A DNA stretch of 64,000 nucleotides from Rachycentron canadum (GCA_038496675.1 CM076669.1:2507034-2571033), one strand, 5' to 3'; counted from the first letter of the stretch, positions 32,601 to 45,401 are shown. Notes: generated by a model from the sequence alone, not told the origin. Translations and numbers: made by a program.

Positions 32601-34025
32601 ATGTTAATATTTATTTGTGCTTCCTACGCAACCTTCACACGCCCAGTGCAGTGATATAGTGACTGGGGGGTGGTCCGCACCGAACCACGCCTTTCTGTGA
32701 CGCGTGTAGTCGAACGTGCAACAGACTTGCACCATGAAAGTCGTTGGAAAACGTGGCATCAGTGCTGCTTCTCTACGCAAGAGCTTGGGGTTTTGACCTG
32801 CTCCAATTTTCTCTTCTATCAATTTATTTGTGAGATATGAGCGGCGACCCGTGTGGCTGCCCGCGTGGGTGCAAATGCCCTCCGATTCCTGGCCTGGGGT
32901 AAACTCTTTCCTGCTCGTCCTTCCCCCTTCTCTCTGTCCCATTTCCTGTCTCTCCACACTGTCCTATCTGTTAATGAAGGTGCAAAATGCCTAAAAAAAA
33001 CAATACTAAGAATTTAAAAAAGGGTATGATGTTGAAATGAACATAAAGCTACTGATAATTTTGGTCAAAAAGAGGCCCTTTATTATACCCAGAGCATTTT
33101 TGCACACGTGCTGTCCGTGGCTTTAGAGGTATCTGGCAGCCGTAAGAATTTAAAGAGATTAATTCAGGGACAATGTTCCCGCTCTGCTCAAATTCTGTCC
33201 GCATCATTTGATTTTTTTTTTTTTTTTCTTTTACATAGGACCGAATCGCTTCAGCTTTGCCAACGTCACATGGCTCCAATAATGATCTGGTGGCAAGTGA
33301 TACTGGATACAGGAATGCTGCCATACGGTTCATTGAACTGTTGCCAGCTGTTCTTGAGAATTAGTTTCTGTTTATTTTGGCTTCTCGTGAGTTTGTTTCT
33401 GGGCAGTAACATCAGTGAATGTACTCAGCACTAAAGGAGGCCAACATACTGCAGCTATCTGTGGATTGTCTGTGTTGCGTCTGAAGGAAAGAGTCGGAAA
33501 CTGCAGAAGCTGGGGCGACCCCCAGGCTGGGTTAAAGGCTCTTTGCCCTGTGCCAGTTATATTAACATAACCCAGCGCTGTCTGATAACTGTGCCTAACG
33601 CCAGCAGATGGAGGCCCACTGTTTCCTTCGCCAATCAAAATAATGGCATTATACTGAAATAATGGAGGTGGTTGCCAGCAGAGCCAGAGAGGGGCGAGAG
33701 ATGAAGAGAGGACGGCGTGTTTTTATTGTCCCCGAGAGACCAGTAAGATCCAATCAGCAGGGTGTGACTTACAGTCTGGGAGCTCAGAGCCCATCCACAG
33801 CGCCTCCCCTCCACTCCAACTATCGCCTTCACAGACAGTCTGGGGAGCTCGAGCTTGTTGTGGGGGTGGGGGTGGGCTCCATAACGAGGAGAAGGGAACT
33901 GTACATAAACACACTGAGCACAATGGCCACTTTTCTGTTTGATTTTCTGTGCAGTATGAATTAATACGCGAGCGTAGATAATATGCATTTGCGCTTACCC
34001 GGGACTTTTGCATAGGCAGCTAATA

Positions 34026-34027
<2 letters not shown>
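32601..34027. other. unique sequence
   Basis: No gene is recognised. The interval 33530-33670 (TTATATTAACATAACCCAGC, CAAAATAATGGCATTATACT) is a repeat-poor candidate regulatory block. Frames at 33108-33434 and 33635-34013 have no domain. GTGGGGGTGGGGGTGGG lies near 33858-33875. Confidence 0.45.
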
Positions 34028-34076
<49 letters not shown>

Positions 34077-34111
34077 TGCGTGTGTGTTTGTGTGCGTGCG
34101 TGTGTGTGTAT
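34028..34111. repeat. (TG)n microsatellite, interrupted
   Basis: A long TG dinucleotide array with CG, TA and TTTG interruptions after 34069. A short (TGAC)n follows at 34217-34232. Confidence 0.95.
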
Positions 34112-35732
34112 ATTTGGCCAGCTCTCCAGTTATTGCTTTTGAAGTTGTTAATTAAACCCTCAACCATCTGGTAGCTCAATGAAATTACACTGAGCTTCTC
34201 AGCCATGAAAAAAACATGACTGACTGACTGACTAAATGAATAAATAAAAAGATTAATAATTTAATAAATGCTTCAAATATCTCTTGTCTAAGTGAGGGAA
34301 AAACAAGAAGTCTTATTAATGTAAATTTGGTGCTCCGTGCTGTCAGCCCCCGTTGTGTGTTTGTGTGCGAGCGTGTGCGTCGCCGGCATGCGTTCCTCAG
34401 CGCGTGTGCGATGCTTACGAAGGCTTACAGGTGAATCAAAGACAACTGTCAGCGTGTCAACCTTTGATCTCTCTCGATGTCTTCCTCCTCTCCTCTCTGT
34501 ATTCCTCTCCCCCTGCCTTCTCCTCTCCTGTTATCTGCGGCACGCCTCCATGCGAAAGCAGAAAACACACATCTTGTTTAGATTTCTGCGTGGATGCATC
34601 TGTTTGTAGAACATGAGTGTTACCGTCTCAGGAAGTGAAAATGGTATACTGTTTTTAATCTTTAATAGCTCGCTGCTGAGTGCGTTACTCCACTGTTGTG
34701 TTATAATTCAACATAATATACTGTGCCACATGTTCCATCGTCTTTAATGTTACGCTGATGACATTTCCCATATGGTTGGATGCAAAATGATTACATTTCT
34801 ACTAATATCCATGAGGAATGAATGCTTTAAGGCAATAAAGTATTGGCCTGTGAAGAACATTATCTCATGACACATGTTTCATCCCAGTGAGTATCTGACC
34901 GGGATGTTAAAGCAAAGCGTGCGCAGTAATTGAAGTAGTGCATCTATACGTGGGGGGCAGCAGTAAGACGAACGCAGAGATGCCGCTCAGTGGGGAGCAG
35001 GTAATGATTGGTTGTGCGTACACATGACTCAATACTTTGACTCGCGTTCTGCTGCTTAGAGAAATAAGCACAGACATTAGCGGATGGCGGCTCCGACCCG
35101 CGAATGGTGTGATGTGGGAGAACTGAAGCACCGACTTAAAAGAGGTCACAAACACTGCTTCAGCTTGGGCACATGATCCTGGGGTTTGGTGATATGACAG
35201 TGTGTCAAAATCAAAAATATTTGTCTGTATTATTTACCGAGGAAACTACTGTGTCCCTGTAATATCTGAGGTTGCAGTTGGACGTTGCGGAGGATGTTGT
35301 AAATGAATCCATATCCCTTAACCCTTAGATAAAACAGTCTTTCGTTCACACGTACAGTATTTACATGTGTTAATTTGGGCAAAGCCTTATAATAATGCCT
35401 GAGGCACAATATTCATGGCTGGAACAGTGTATGCTTCTATGATTAGCTTTGTGTCTCCACCACAGCTGGGTGCAGGCTGTGACAGGGAGGGTACAGACAC
35501 CGATGCTGTAACTGACACACTGCTCCCTGGTACATCGACTGTAATAACTGTCTGTGTTTCGAGCCCGTGCGGGGAATCTTTTAGAGGGGAACGGAAATCG
35601 AGACAGGCTGAATTTGTTAAGAGGAGCAACGGCGACTCCTAGTTTTACCTTAAGGCGGTCAGGCGTCGACAACCAATCGGTTTCCGGCTCGAGACACAGA
35701 ACGTGGCGCGAGACATGCAATTTTGTACTGAG
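34112..35732. other. unique sequence
   Basis: No gene or dispersed element is recognised. The region includes a C/T-rich stretch at 34470-34540 and mixed DNA thereafter. Frames of up to 116 codons at 35370-35754 on both strands mirror each other and lack domains. Confidence 0.5.
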
Positions 35733-35757
35733 CTGTCAATTACAGCTTAATTGACAG
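35733..35757. repeat. perfect 10-bp inverted repeat
   Basis: CTGTCAATTA at 35733-35742 and its exact reverse complement TAATTGACAG at 35748-35757 are separated by 5 bases. Each arm joins a CTGTCA word (MEIS/TGIF-type) to an AATTA homeodomain core. Confidence 0.9.
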
Positions 35758-35884
35758 TTAATTAAAATATATTATCTCAATCACAAGTGTATGGCCAAGT
35801 GTAACATCCAAAATGCAGGAGTTGCAGCTTCTTTTTTTTTTTTGACAAACTGTGTCACAACAGACCATAAATGGAGGCTTGTGA

Positions 35885-36015
35885 TGCTACAGATGCCCCG
35901 ACCTATAAATCATATCCTCCAAACATAAAGGAACACAAACAAAACCCACATCATTTTTTTATTATTTTTTTTTTTTCAATGAAAATGCACAAAAATTACC
36001 ATTCCAACTGAAAAC
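35885..36015 (+). mobile_element. dispersed element family III, copy a
   Basis: It aligns with 60085-60225 through GACCTATAAATCATAT, CATAAAGGAAC, TTTTTTCAATG and ATTCCAACT, in the same order with small indels and a T-rich expansion at 35955-35977. It is non-coding. The edges are estimated from the shared segment only, and the class is unknown. Confidence 0.6.
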
Positions 36016-37299
36016 TGACTCACTTACATTTCTGCCAAAATAATAATCTCAATACGTTTTCTTTGCATATTGTAACCCATAATTCAAATTAGGAGATATT
36101 CAGACCTCTGAAATGAGTTGGCTTTCTCTCTCAAGTGAAATATCTGTGTACATAATCTACTTGCAGTGTACAACCATAACCATTTCCCTGAAAGATGAAG
36201 CCACGCTCATATTATATTTTCTAATTTGGGCCAGTTATTATTGATTTTCTCTTGTTTAATCACAAACCGGCTTTACGCAACAATCTGGAAATTTTTACTA
36301 AGTTTAACTAAAGCATGAATATGTGAATCTATGGTTAAAGAAAGTCAAAAAAAGACTCTCACGAGGACTTCTTCAAGAAAGAATTTCTTGAAGCTTTGCA
36401 TTTCAGACACCTGACGTGCGTCCCAGTCTGGAGGCTTACGTGGCCATTTACGCCTCACACAGCTTCTGCGCCCTTTCTGCACCCTCGGGCGATGATGCCG
36501 TCTTCTGCAGCCTCTTATTACACTTAACAGAGCAGCAACTGTCTGGATGCACGGTGTCATGCAAGTGCATTTGCTCAACAAAAGAAGAAGAAGAAAAAAA
36601 AAAAGCAGTCTGGCATTTAACCATGACCGCTGACGGTGCAATAACTTGTCACTTTTAACTGTACTGCAGAGGCAAGTTTGAAGACGCGAGTGGGAGGCTT
36701 TAACCTGAACCAGCTGGGAGACAAAAAGCAGCAAGACTGTTTTGCGTGGTCAAGAGCGAGAGAAATATGAGATGGCTGCAGAGGGGATAAAGGGATTTCG
36801 GTGTGAAAGAGAGTTAGGGGCGCTGTCATCGGTTGCTTTTGGGTGGAAATAACAAGAAAAAAGTGTGAGTGCAGGAAGAGAAAAGTCAAATACCAGTGGG
36901 AGTTGAAGATGCAGACGGGATCGAATAGACAGAGAGATGCACATGAACTGTTGTTCCAGTAATGCAGTGGTAAATGACCTGTTGGGTGAATTGTGGCTCC
37001 CAGTTGGTGATTATCATAAGACAAACAACCTCCCAATAGCAACAGAATCAAAACACACTATCCCCATATGTATTAGGTTATATCCTGTGAATTTATCCAA
37101 AACATTTACTGTTTGTCTGCCTGAAAAAAAAATTGTAAATAAACACATCTACACACAAAAACCTATATGCATGATATTTTATATAAAGTGTCATTCAAGA
37201 AGGTAATTACGTTCACAGAATTAAGGGCGAAAAGCAAAGCAAAAGTATGTAGAGACATTAGTCAGTGTCCTCCCTCTCTGTCCTTTTTTTCTCTCTTGT
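36016..37299. other. AT-rich unique sequence
   Basis: No gene is recognised. Minus-strand frames of 129 and 144 codons at 36345-37051 overlap in different phases and have no domain. An A/G-rich patch lies at 36740-36910. Confidence 0.5.
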
Positions 37300-37760
37300 T
37301 CTGTGATGAGATTCCATTAGACGCCATTAAATCTCTGCCTAAGAGCCCTCTGAAGCTTCACAATTACAGAAATAAAAAAATCACAATCCTCATTGAGCGC
37401 TCTTCTGCATTAGGGGCTGCCTGGAGTCGCGTGGGAGCTGTTACACGGGGCCCCGGCACAGACCGAGTCAGAGGCTCTGCAGAGCTGCAGAGCACAGCTC
37501 ATTAGAATGACTAAGAGCCCGAATGAAGGCCCTTATGTGAAAGCCATAATGGAGCAGGGGCTCTTGTGCCAGAGCCGTAATGGAGGCTCTTGTGCAGTTG
37601 CGCTTGTCTCCCCTCCGCACAGCAGAGGCTTGAGCTGAAACTGCGCGGCTGGAGAGCTGACCCCCCCACCGAGTGGCCGCGGAGGTGCTCTAAGCAGTGT
37701 GTGTCTATTGTGTCGCGGAGCAAAGGGCCATCACGGCGGCCTGTCACTCAGTGAAGTGTG
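37300..37760. promoter_or_regulatory. candidate conserved non-coding block
   Basis: The interval 37305-37395 (GAGATTCCATTAGACGCCAT, AAGCTTCACAATTACAG) is followed by a GC-rich, repeat-poor stretch to 37750 that contains the three-unit 28-bp repeat at 37513-37596. CpG is enriched at 37420-37460 and 37640-37740. No exon is recognised. Regulatory function is inferred from composition. Confidence 0.3.
37513..37596. repeat. three diverged units of a ~28-bp tandem repeat
   Basis: Units start at 37513 (AGAGCCCGAATGAAGGCCCT), 37542 (AGCCATAATGGAGCAGGGGC) and 37571 (AGAGCCGTAATGGAGGCTCT). Each ends in a CTTATGTGAA or CTCTTGTGC-like word. The third unit has a 4-base deletion. Confidence 0.75.
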
Positions 37761-39640
37761 CGGAGGTGGTTGGTTAAAGGAATATTTGATCCAATAAATG
37801 GCCGAAAAAAATTTTGTGCGCAATTTCGGGGTCATTATAGTTGGATTTTGTTGGGGGAATAAATATTAGAGAATCCGTGTCCCTGCAGCGTTCATCTTCA
37901 CGGGTCAGATCTGCCTTTTGTTGCTGTCATACTGCCATTTTTTTTAAACGTCAGATTACGTGGTCAAGCAGGGAGTGACGAAGCTGAAGGATTTGTTGGT
38001 ATAAGAGATGAATAAACAGCTTTACGGCGTAGCAGTGGATTGCAGTGGAAGATGCTGGCGCCCAAATTTGTTTCCAGTCTCCGTGAGCTTTGCTGAGCTT
38101 CACTGAACGGCTGACCTCCACGTCAGAGACCAAGAGTTCATGCATGACGGCGTGTGCAAAGTGAGCTAGCTCGGCCGCTGTGGGATCATCTGATGTCGGC
38201 CGAAATCGGCTTCCTCTCGACACAGCTGCTGTTCGGGAGATCAGACTGTGGACCGTCGCTTGGCGTAGGCGTAGGCTTCAGACTGAGGTGTGAGAATACA
38301 CTACATGTTTATTTTTACACACAGCCTGTACACGGCAGCTTTAAAAGCACTGAGGTTGTGTTGTGCTCACTGAGTGTCAATTTCGTAGAGATGACAACGT
38401 GTTTTAATTACTAATGCTCCAAAAACAAGCTCTTCTTGAATCGTTTCTCTCACCTGACAGTCATCTAAACATTTTTATTGGTCTGAGCAATGCATGATGG
38501 TAGTTAAACTGCACCGCGGGATGATTTGAGCAAACCGTCTAAAGGCGCATGTGAAGAGCTTTCAGTCAAGAGCAGTGACGACGATTGGCTGATCCCCTCC
38601 GAAGGGTCATTAGACCCTCAAAATGGGAGGCAGTCAAAATTTTAATTTTCAAATTTGCGTTCCTTGGTGGTCTATAGAAGGAGCAACGCTGAAAACTTTC
38701 TCTGTACCAGAATAGTCAAGCAAAATGAGAATAGCTGCCACTTTGCATTGGTGTTGATAAAAGGCTTTAATGAAGTTTTAATTTCATCTTAGGTACGCGA
38801 TGACTCTTGACTTGTTATTCCGAGTTGAAACTTTTGATGAAATTACTTCATGATCCTGTTTAGTGACTTTATATGAGAGAGACACGTTTTAATTCAGTCA
38901 GGTATTAGCTGTTACCATAGATGTCTCTTTATAAATATATCCTCGGCTGTGAGGTTGACAAGCAGAGTGTTCTCACAGCCGCTCTAATTTCTCTCCCTGT
39001 TAAATATCACTAGTCCTACTGCTGCTTAAATGCAACCCTGTTTTTAGCGGGATGACATTTAAAAGAAACACAAGACCTTTTGCAACACAGTCTCTGTGAA
39101 AAATGAAACTCTTGAAATCTCTGCATGAAGCGCTAAAGCTCCGCTTTAATTATAGGAGAGTTAAAGTTAAAACTTATATTCATGTCAGTGGAGGTGGAGA
39201 AGATTAATTTGTGCAGTCTAAAAATGGATGAAACATTTAACTTGTGAGGGAGGGATGTGTGTATCATTCCTCGCTCGTTCGCCTGTAATATGGACGAGAT
39301 TGTTGGCAGTCGTGAATGCCAGGTCATCTCACTCTCTACTTTAGTGTGTGTGTGTTTGTGCGCGCGAGTGTCTGTGTGTTCCCGTCTGCATCTCTATCTC
39401 AGCGTGTGGGCACATGAGCCGCAAAGCTGTTGCACGGCCTCATCGATTTCATGCCCTCTTCTCACATCTATTCACATCTCTTCTCCGACTCACCTCCCTC
39501 CTCCCGGTCCTCCTCCTTCTCTTTTGGTCCGTTGCCCATGGCGATGGTTCACCTTGGTAACCAGCAGCTGAGCAGGAAGTGGGAGGCGGCCTGGTGAGAA
39601 GAGGACCTCCCGTGAGTGTTGTGTAAGGCGGTCACGTGAT
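37761..39640. other. unique sequence
   Basis: No gene is recognised. The stretch 38480-38660 (GCATGATGGTAGTTAAACTG) is repeat-poor. Frames of up to 104 codons show no domain. Confidence 0.5.
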
Positions 39641-39678
39641 GTGTGTGTGTGTGTGTGTGCGCGGGGGGGGGGGGGGGG
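39641..39678. repeat. (TG)n followed by poly(G)
   Basis: About ten TG units lead through GCGC into a 16-base poly(G) at 39663-39678. Confidence 0.9.
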
Positions 39679-40856
39679 TCTTCGATCTGCACTGGCGGGT
39701 GGGGTTAGGGGGTCGATGGTGAGGGGCTTGTTCGCTGCAGGCTTTAAAAAGCAGAGGGAGTATGTTAAACATCCCATCGATCCACGTGCTCCTTCGAGGC
39801 CGGAAACCATGGATAAAGAGTACACAATCAAAAAGCTTGTGCTCATATATCACACGGAAGCAGAGAGTTGGAGGAAAGAAGGAACTAGAACAAGACACTG
39901 AGCAAATAAGAGCTTTAAATATAAAGCAAGGGTTTCTCAAAAGCACCTTACAGGGGTTTAATGTCTCTCTGCCAGATGTGAGTACTTTAGGAAGTAGGCC
40001 AGTGCCTGCTAGTGGGTGAGTTATTTTCAGGCGAGGTATTGTACCAGTGGAAGCCTGGCTCTTGTACATGATGCTGGTGGGGGGGCCGTCATCTACGGGA
40101 GGCCACTGCTCTTTAGAGAAATGCTAAGTCTTCAAAGCTGCACAAAAGTGGCTTGTATATGGGCTGCAATACAGTCCACTCTGGGTTCACGGACTGATGC
40201 ACTATTTTTTTGCAACTTTCAAACAAAATCTCCGATAAACAGCTCGGACATTAAATATGCAAAGACTTTTGAGTCTGTTGCACCTGTAACCAGCGATGTG
40301 TCGGTGTTAAAGTTAAACCACCGCGGACCAGGAGAAGGGAACGTGTCAGCTGGTCAGTCGCTCTTTAAATGTCCTCACATGAGCTGATTTTTGGATGAAG
40401 ACAGCTGGATGTGTCGAGGGTGACATCCCTCTTTTCCCTACGGCATCTGATGCATCAAATCCCAAGCAGAACTGGGATTCATTTCGGTATTAATGTGCGG
40501 ACTGATGTTTATGCTTTATGCACACGGACAGTCACAGACCATGCAACAAACACAATTCATTGCGTCATTACGTTGATGATGTTTGATGATGACGTTTGAC
40601 TCACAAGGGGGAGACGCTTTGTGCGTTGTTTTCATTTCAGCCATTTTGCCAGTGCCAGGGTCTCTGGCTGCTGTCATGGCAGGACAGTCTGTAACCATGT
40701 TGTGCATTCCTGTGACCAAGCATGCCCCCCCCCCACCCAAAAAAAACACTTTGTGTGCACGTGCCCGCCGGTGCGTGCGTGTTGCTAGCGACTGCATGGG
40801 GCTCAGTGCTTACTCAGTAATTCCCTGGTCCCAGGCTGTGTATTAGCGGCTGATCC
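39679..40856. other. unique sequence
   Basis: No gene is recognised. The plus-strand frame of 123 codons at 40016-40387 has ordinary composition but no domain that I recognise and no splice context that would support an exon. Confidence 0.45.
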
Positions 40857-40891
40857 AGCCGACTGGGCCAACCATCCACATTCAGTCGGCT
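40857..40891. repeat. 9-bp perfect inverted repeat
   Basis: AGCCGACTG (40857-40865) and CAGTCGGCT (40883-40891) are exact reverse complements around a 17-base loop. Confidence 0.85.
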
Positions 40892-41980
40892 TGGGATCTG
40901 CAGCTCAGAGCAGGATGCTGCCCAGGCTCTCTGATGCCTCCCTAAGCTCTCCAGCACAGAGCAATTTACTGGCACCGGATTGGCACAATCAGTGTGTGTG
41001 TGTGTGTGTTTGTGCTCATTTCAGTTTACGCCTGCTTTTTTTTTTTTTTTTTTTGTCGTCTTTCTAGCCTTTTCTCTACCTTGGTCATTGGCCTCATCAT
41101 GGCCCAACCTGGCTGGGTTTTCTGCTGCAGGATCCTTCGCTCTGCTTTCATGCCAGGCCAAGCTGACAGTGACACTAACAACCTGAAACATCAGGTTTTC
41201 TCAACCCCAGCAATGCCTCTTTTCAAAAATGCTTCTTTTTTCCCTCTGTCTTTAATATTTGGGATGTTTTTGCTTTTTTTTTTTTTTTTTTTCCTCTCAA
41301 CTTCTTGATTTGTTGTATTTTGATTAGATTTTTCTGGGAATACCGTGACCACCACTGCCATAACTGCTAAATAAAGATATCTTGTTTTACCCTTTGCCAC
41401 TTGGTAATTTGCTAACATGGCCCATTTTGTTATGTGATTTACTGCGAGTTTCTGTCAGTGTCCATCCGTGTCTGCCTGTGTGTGGTTAAAGCAGCCAGCC
41501 AGTCTGCCAGCCGGTCCAGTTCTGTGAAATGCAGCTAAATTGGCTCATTTATGTAAACATTCGGTCCAGGGCTGTCTTGCCCAACCTTGGCCTCAGACAA
41601 CAAGAAGTCTACAGGGGCAGCTTTGGAAGGACCCGCATTGCAAACGAACAGGCATGGTTAGAAACAAAAAAAAAAACAAGACAAGCAGACAAGTTTTGTT
41701 TGCCAGACATATTGCGTTCAGGATAATTGTGCATTTGAGAGAGCGACAGAGTTTATTTCTGATCGTGTCACAGCATTGTTAGATGAGGAGGTGAGCTGTA
41801 AGTCAGCGAGCGCAGACAGGGTAATGATGAATCTCTGAGAAACGGAGCAGAGAGGTCCAAATATATTTGATCTTTGCCTCCATCATTGGCTCCACCAATG
41901 AGCCACCCATTATTTCTCAGGAAAAAATGGATGTTAATGTAAAATGTTTGTTGCAGGTCCAGATAATAATCCAGGTCTGG
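40892..41980. other. unique sequence with poly(T) runs
   Basis: A short (TG)n lies at 40991-41010, poly(T) near 41036-41054 and again near 41273-41292. No gene or element body is recognised. Confidence 0.5.
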
Positions 41981-42356
41981 TGGAAGTTGACAAATGAAGC
42001 CAACGCCTGCATTCTATCTTAGGACTAACAGGCAGCACAACATTGAAAAAAACAAAGAACAAAGTCAGATTGTATTGAAGTCTATGGGAAAAAAGACCTT
42101 CTTCTCCCTTGATTTATTAGCTCAGTAAACATTTTCCTAATGATTAGTTTATGGTCTCAGTCTCTAGTTTCAAGTCTTCAATACAACACGATGTTCATTT
42201 TTTAAATGATGGTCCATTTAGAGGAAAATCGACCATAAAGCAGGGGATGAATTAGGCGACCCATGGCGTGGACAGATCCACCCCTCACTCCCCCTCAGCT
42301 CCAGCCTCGCCTCTAAATCTACTGGTTTCAAAAAACGAAGATGGCGACGGCCAAGT
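41981..42356 (+). mobile_element. dispersed element family II, copy c
   Basis: It contains GCATTCTATCTTAGGACTA (eroded left-arm core), GTATTGAAGTCTATGGGAAA (shared with copy d), CCATAAAGCAGGGGATGA, and CCCCTCAGCTCCAGCC with GGTTTCAAAAAACGAAGATG (shared with copies a and b). The order equals that of copies a, b and d combined, so this is the most nearly complete copy of the left-to-middle part. It is non-coding. The right arm is missing. Confidence 0.8.
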
Positions 42357-44179
42357 GACATGTGCCGCTGGTTGTTGATGCTACTGGAGTCGTTTTAACA
42401 CACAATGCCCCATTGTAAGGAAAGTTGGGAGTTATTACTGTTCGGGCTTGAAGTAGACGGCGACAAAATCCAGTCAAATATCTACTTCAGCGAAGAGGTG
42501 GCTCATGAGCTAGTTTAGATTGTCAAGATAGCTCATATATCGTGCATTTGGCAATATTCAACTAATATCAGACTTCTGTTAAAGCCAGTGGTAAATGCTT
42601 TGAAAATCAGTCTACACATCACATAAGAAATCTGTTGTTTATTGCAAAAGATATTCAGTTCCTACATCCTTTATCCTGTTTATGCACAGTATCTCTCCTC
42701 ACCGGGGTTTGCTCTTCCTTTCACGGCACTGAAATTCATTTTCAGAGCACAAGCCAGTGACATCTGAGCATTATCTCCTGAAGCCAAAACACGGGAGGCG
42801 ACGCTGCTGAATTGTGTTTAAGCCGCTAATCGAAATTGTTTTCCACTTTAAATGTTTGGTGAGCAAGTCACTACAACAGCCACTACAACATATCACCGTG
42901 ACAGTGCGAAGCAGACACTGTACGTACCAGCGGACACTGGATATAGATCACAGGAATATGATTTTCACGCTTCGGAAACAAGTCCCGTCACTTAATTCCT
43001 CCATCAGATTTTAATCCTGAAATTAGGCAAACACGTCCCTGCTGCACTCGTACGTTCGCGTGAATGAACACAGTGAATTATTTTATTTGTTTGCTTGTAT
43101 GACAGATCAGACAGGAATGCCAAATGTCGAGGAACAATAAGATAGTCTGCTTTTTTTTTTGCTTTTTTTTTTTTTTTTTAAATAATGTTGATTGCTGGAG
43201 CTAATCCAGACTTTTAATTAGACTGAAAACGATCTTTTAATTTACTTGTAGTATGTGAAGAAAGGAGTAGGCCAGGTGATAATAAGTTAAGTGAAGCATT
43301 GGCACTGATCTCATGCATCTGAAATGATATTTCCAGTCTAAAAATGAAAAACAACAATTTCCTAGTCCATCAAGAGAAGATTCATCTACAATTTTGATAT
43401 TTCAGCCTGTAAAATGGGGTGATTTGCTCTATTTGTTGCCTTTTACATCACTATAATTTGAGTATTGTTGAATATCTTCCACTGTTTTCTGATATTTCAG
43501 AAAGAAAACATCATCAAATAGGTGAGAAAATCAGTTCAAAGTCACATCCAAATAAAAAACTGACTGACATTTTTATCATTCAGCTTTGACTTTGATAACT
43601 TTTTCTGGCTCTGGGGTTGGCTGACTGTCAGCAGTTGGCGTTTCCAGGCTCCCGCGCTCCCAACCCCCCCGGCTAAAATAACAACCCTAGATATTGTTTT
43701 CATTAGGTTTCTTTTCTTTTTCTTTATCACAAGTGTCACACGAAATCAATCTCCCAGATTAGCTCACTTGACATTTGACAGATCTAACCATGAATATATT
43801 TGAATACATCTTAGCACAGATCTGCGCACATGAAACGTGACTCTTTTTTTTTTTTTTTGGGTGCGTCATTTTGTGCGCTGGCCTCCGTCAGGACCCAGCT
43901 GTGTTGGCGTCTCCTCCATCACAGGACAGTTAGCGCTTTGTGAGGTAATTAAAGTGGAAGCATCTGCTCCAACGCCACACATCTCACACCTGAGCTGCTA
44001 CTAACTCGAGCGGCAACCGGTGGCCAAGCCGCCCTCCTCCACGCCCGACGCCGGCGGATTTTCTTCATATGGGTTTTTCGAGATGGGACAGCGTCGCTGC
44101 TGGTGTGGAGCGTTTATGTTTTACCTCCTGATGAAGTTGGGACAGATTATAACAGCTGTGTCTAACAGTCCTGGGTAGT
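42357..44179. other. unique sequence
   Basis: No gene is recognised. Poly(T) runs lie at 43150-43180 and 43844-43858. The interval 43880-44010 (GTGAGGTAATTAAAGTGGAA) is a repeat-poor candidate regulatory block. Confidence 0.45.
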
Positions 44180-44207
44180 GTGTTAGCATATGGATATGCT
44201 CTAACAC
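44180..44207. repeat. 12-bp inverted repeat with 2-base bulge
   Basis: GTGTTAGCATAT and ATATG-CT-CTAACAC pair over 12 positions with an extra CT on the right arm and a 2-base loop. Confidence 0.75.
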
Positions 44208-45156
44208 TGGCGGGTTTGTCTCAATATGCGAACCATAAAGTCAACTCTTTTAAAAAATATAATTCTTATGTAATCTCCTTTGATTGAATCTGTGGCTCTG
44301 ATTTGTCTCAGGGTTCTTCGTTTGCCCTTTACCACGTCCTTTATTTGCCCTCCCTGCTCTTCTACTGTCACTTGCTGCTCATTAGCCGTTGGTGTCCTTC
44401 ATATCTATTAACAAAAACCGATTAGTGCCTAGAAGTATCAGTGACATTTATCTGAAAACCGTGCAGCCCTCTGGTCTGTTTCCTCTCCCCTCGCAACCGG
44501 CTCAATATTTTGTCCGTGACTCGGAGCCCTTTCATGTGAGTGGCTGAAAAGTTTTCCCAATTTCCTCTGTTTTTCGGAGTAATAACTTTCTTTTGACTTT
44601 GATATTTTCACGCTGCAAATAAGCCTTCACATGCAGGATGCTGCCTCTTAACTCGCTGTCTCTCTCGATAGCTGTGTTGAATTCTGATGTGTTGATCCAC
44701 CTGTCCAGTATTTTAGAAAATAACTGACCATCTTTACAGTATTTAATGCACCATGTTTCCTAACAGGCACACGAGAAGCACTAAATATTGGGGATGGGGT
44801 GATGTGCTTATCTCCCAATGTGATTTGGGTGCAGATTCAAAATGTATGATGATTTTTAAGTCCTGTGATTTATTGCTATATATTTTTTTTAACAATAGAC
44901 CAGGGGAATAAAACTTGAATCACACACTTGTAGAGCCTTGAGGAACACCACTTCCTAATTAACAGGGTAGGTAGGTACCTGACTTAGTCTTCTACCTGTT
45001 AGCTCAATGAACTGAAGTTCAATAAAGTTAAAGTACTGTTATAATGAAAATAAGGTAAAAAAAGTCACCGGTGCTTTTATTTTGAAGCATCAAGCTTGTC
45101 CCAGGCCTGAAGTGTTGACGAAGTGGTTGTGAATTTGAAGCTTCTCTTTCACAGTT
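44208..45156. other. AT-rich unique sequence
   Basis: No gene, element or tandem repeat is recognised apart from a short GGTAGGTAGG at about 44965-44976. Confidence 0.5.
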
Positions 45157-45346
45157 GGCTGCTAGCCGTTAGCCGTTAGCAGAACGTGAAATTGTTACCT
45201 GCAGAACAAGAGGATTTATTTACTACGAGCAGGAAATCTCTGGGGCTCCGGGCGATGCCTGAGCTCACAGGCTAACCTGCTAGCTTCTGGGCTAACTGTT
45301 AGCTGTTAACAGTGTAATGCACGTGAGCTAGCGTATCGCACTAGCT
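45157..45346. repeat. dispersed TAGC/GCTAA-rich segment
   Basis: Clusters of GCTAGCCGTTAGCCGTTAGC (45160-45180) and of GCTAACCTGCTAGC, GCTAACTGTTAGCTGTTAAC and GAGCTAGCG (45270-45335) recall the minisatellite at 6910-7235, but without a fixed period. Confidence 0.55.
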
Positions 45347-45401
45347 CGGTGTGAGTAATCAAGCCTTGATTCAGGAGTCATCATTAAAAGAATTGTGAAT
45401 T

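Noticed and set aside
33960..34206. HTHTHT-rich minus-strand protein
   Set aside because: It is a translation of the (TG)n array at 34028-34111.
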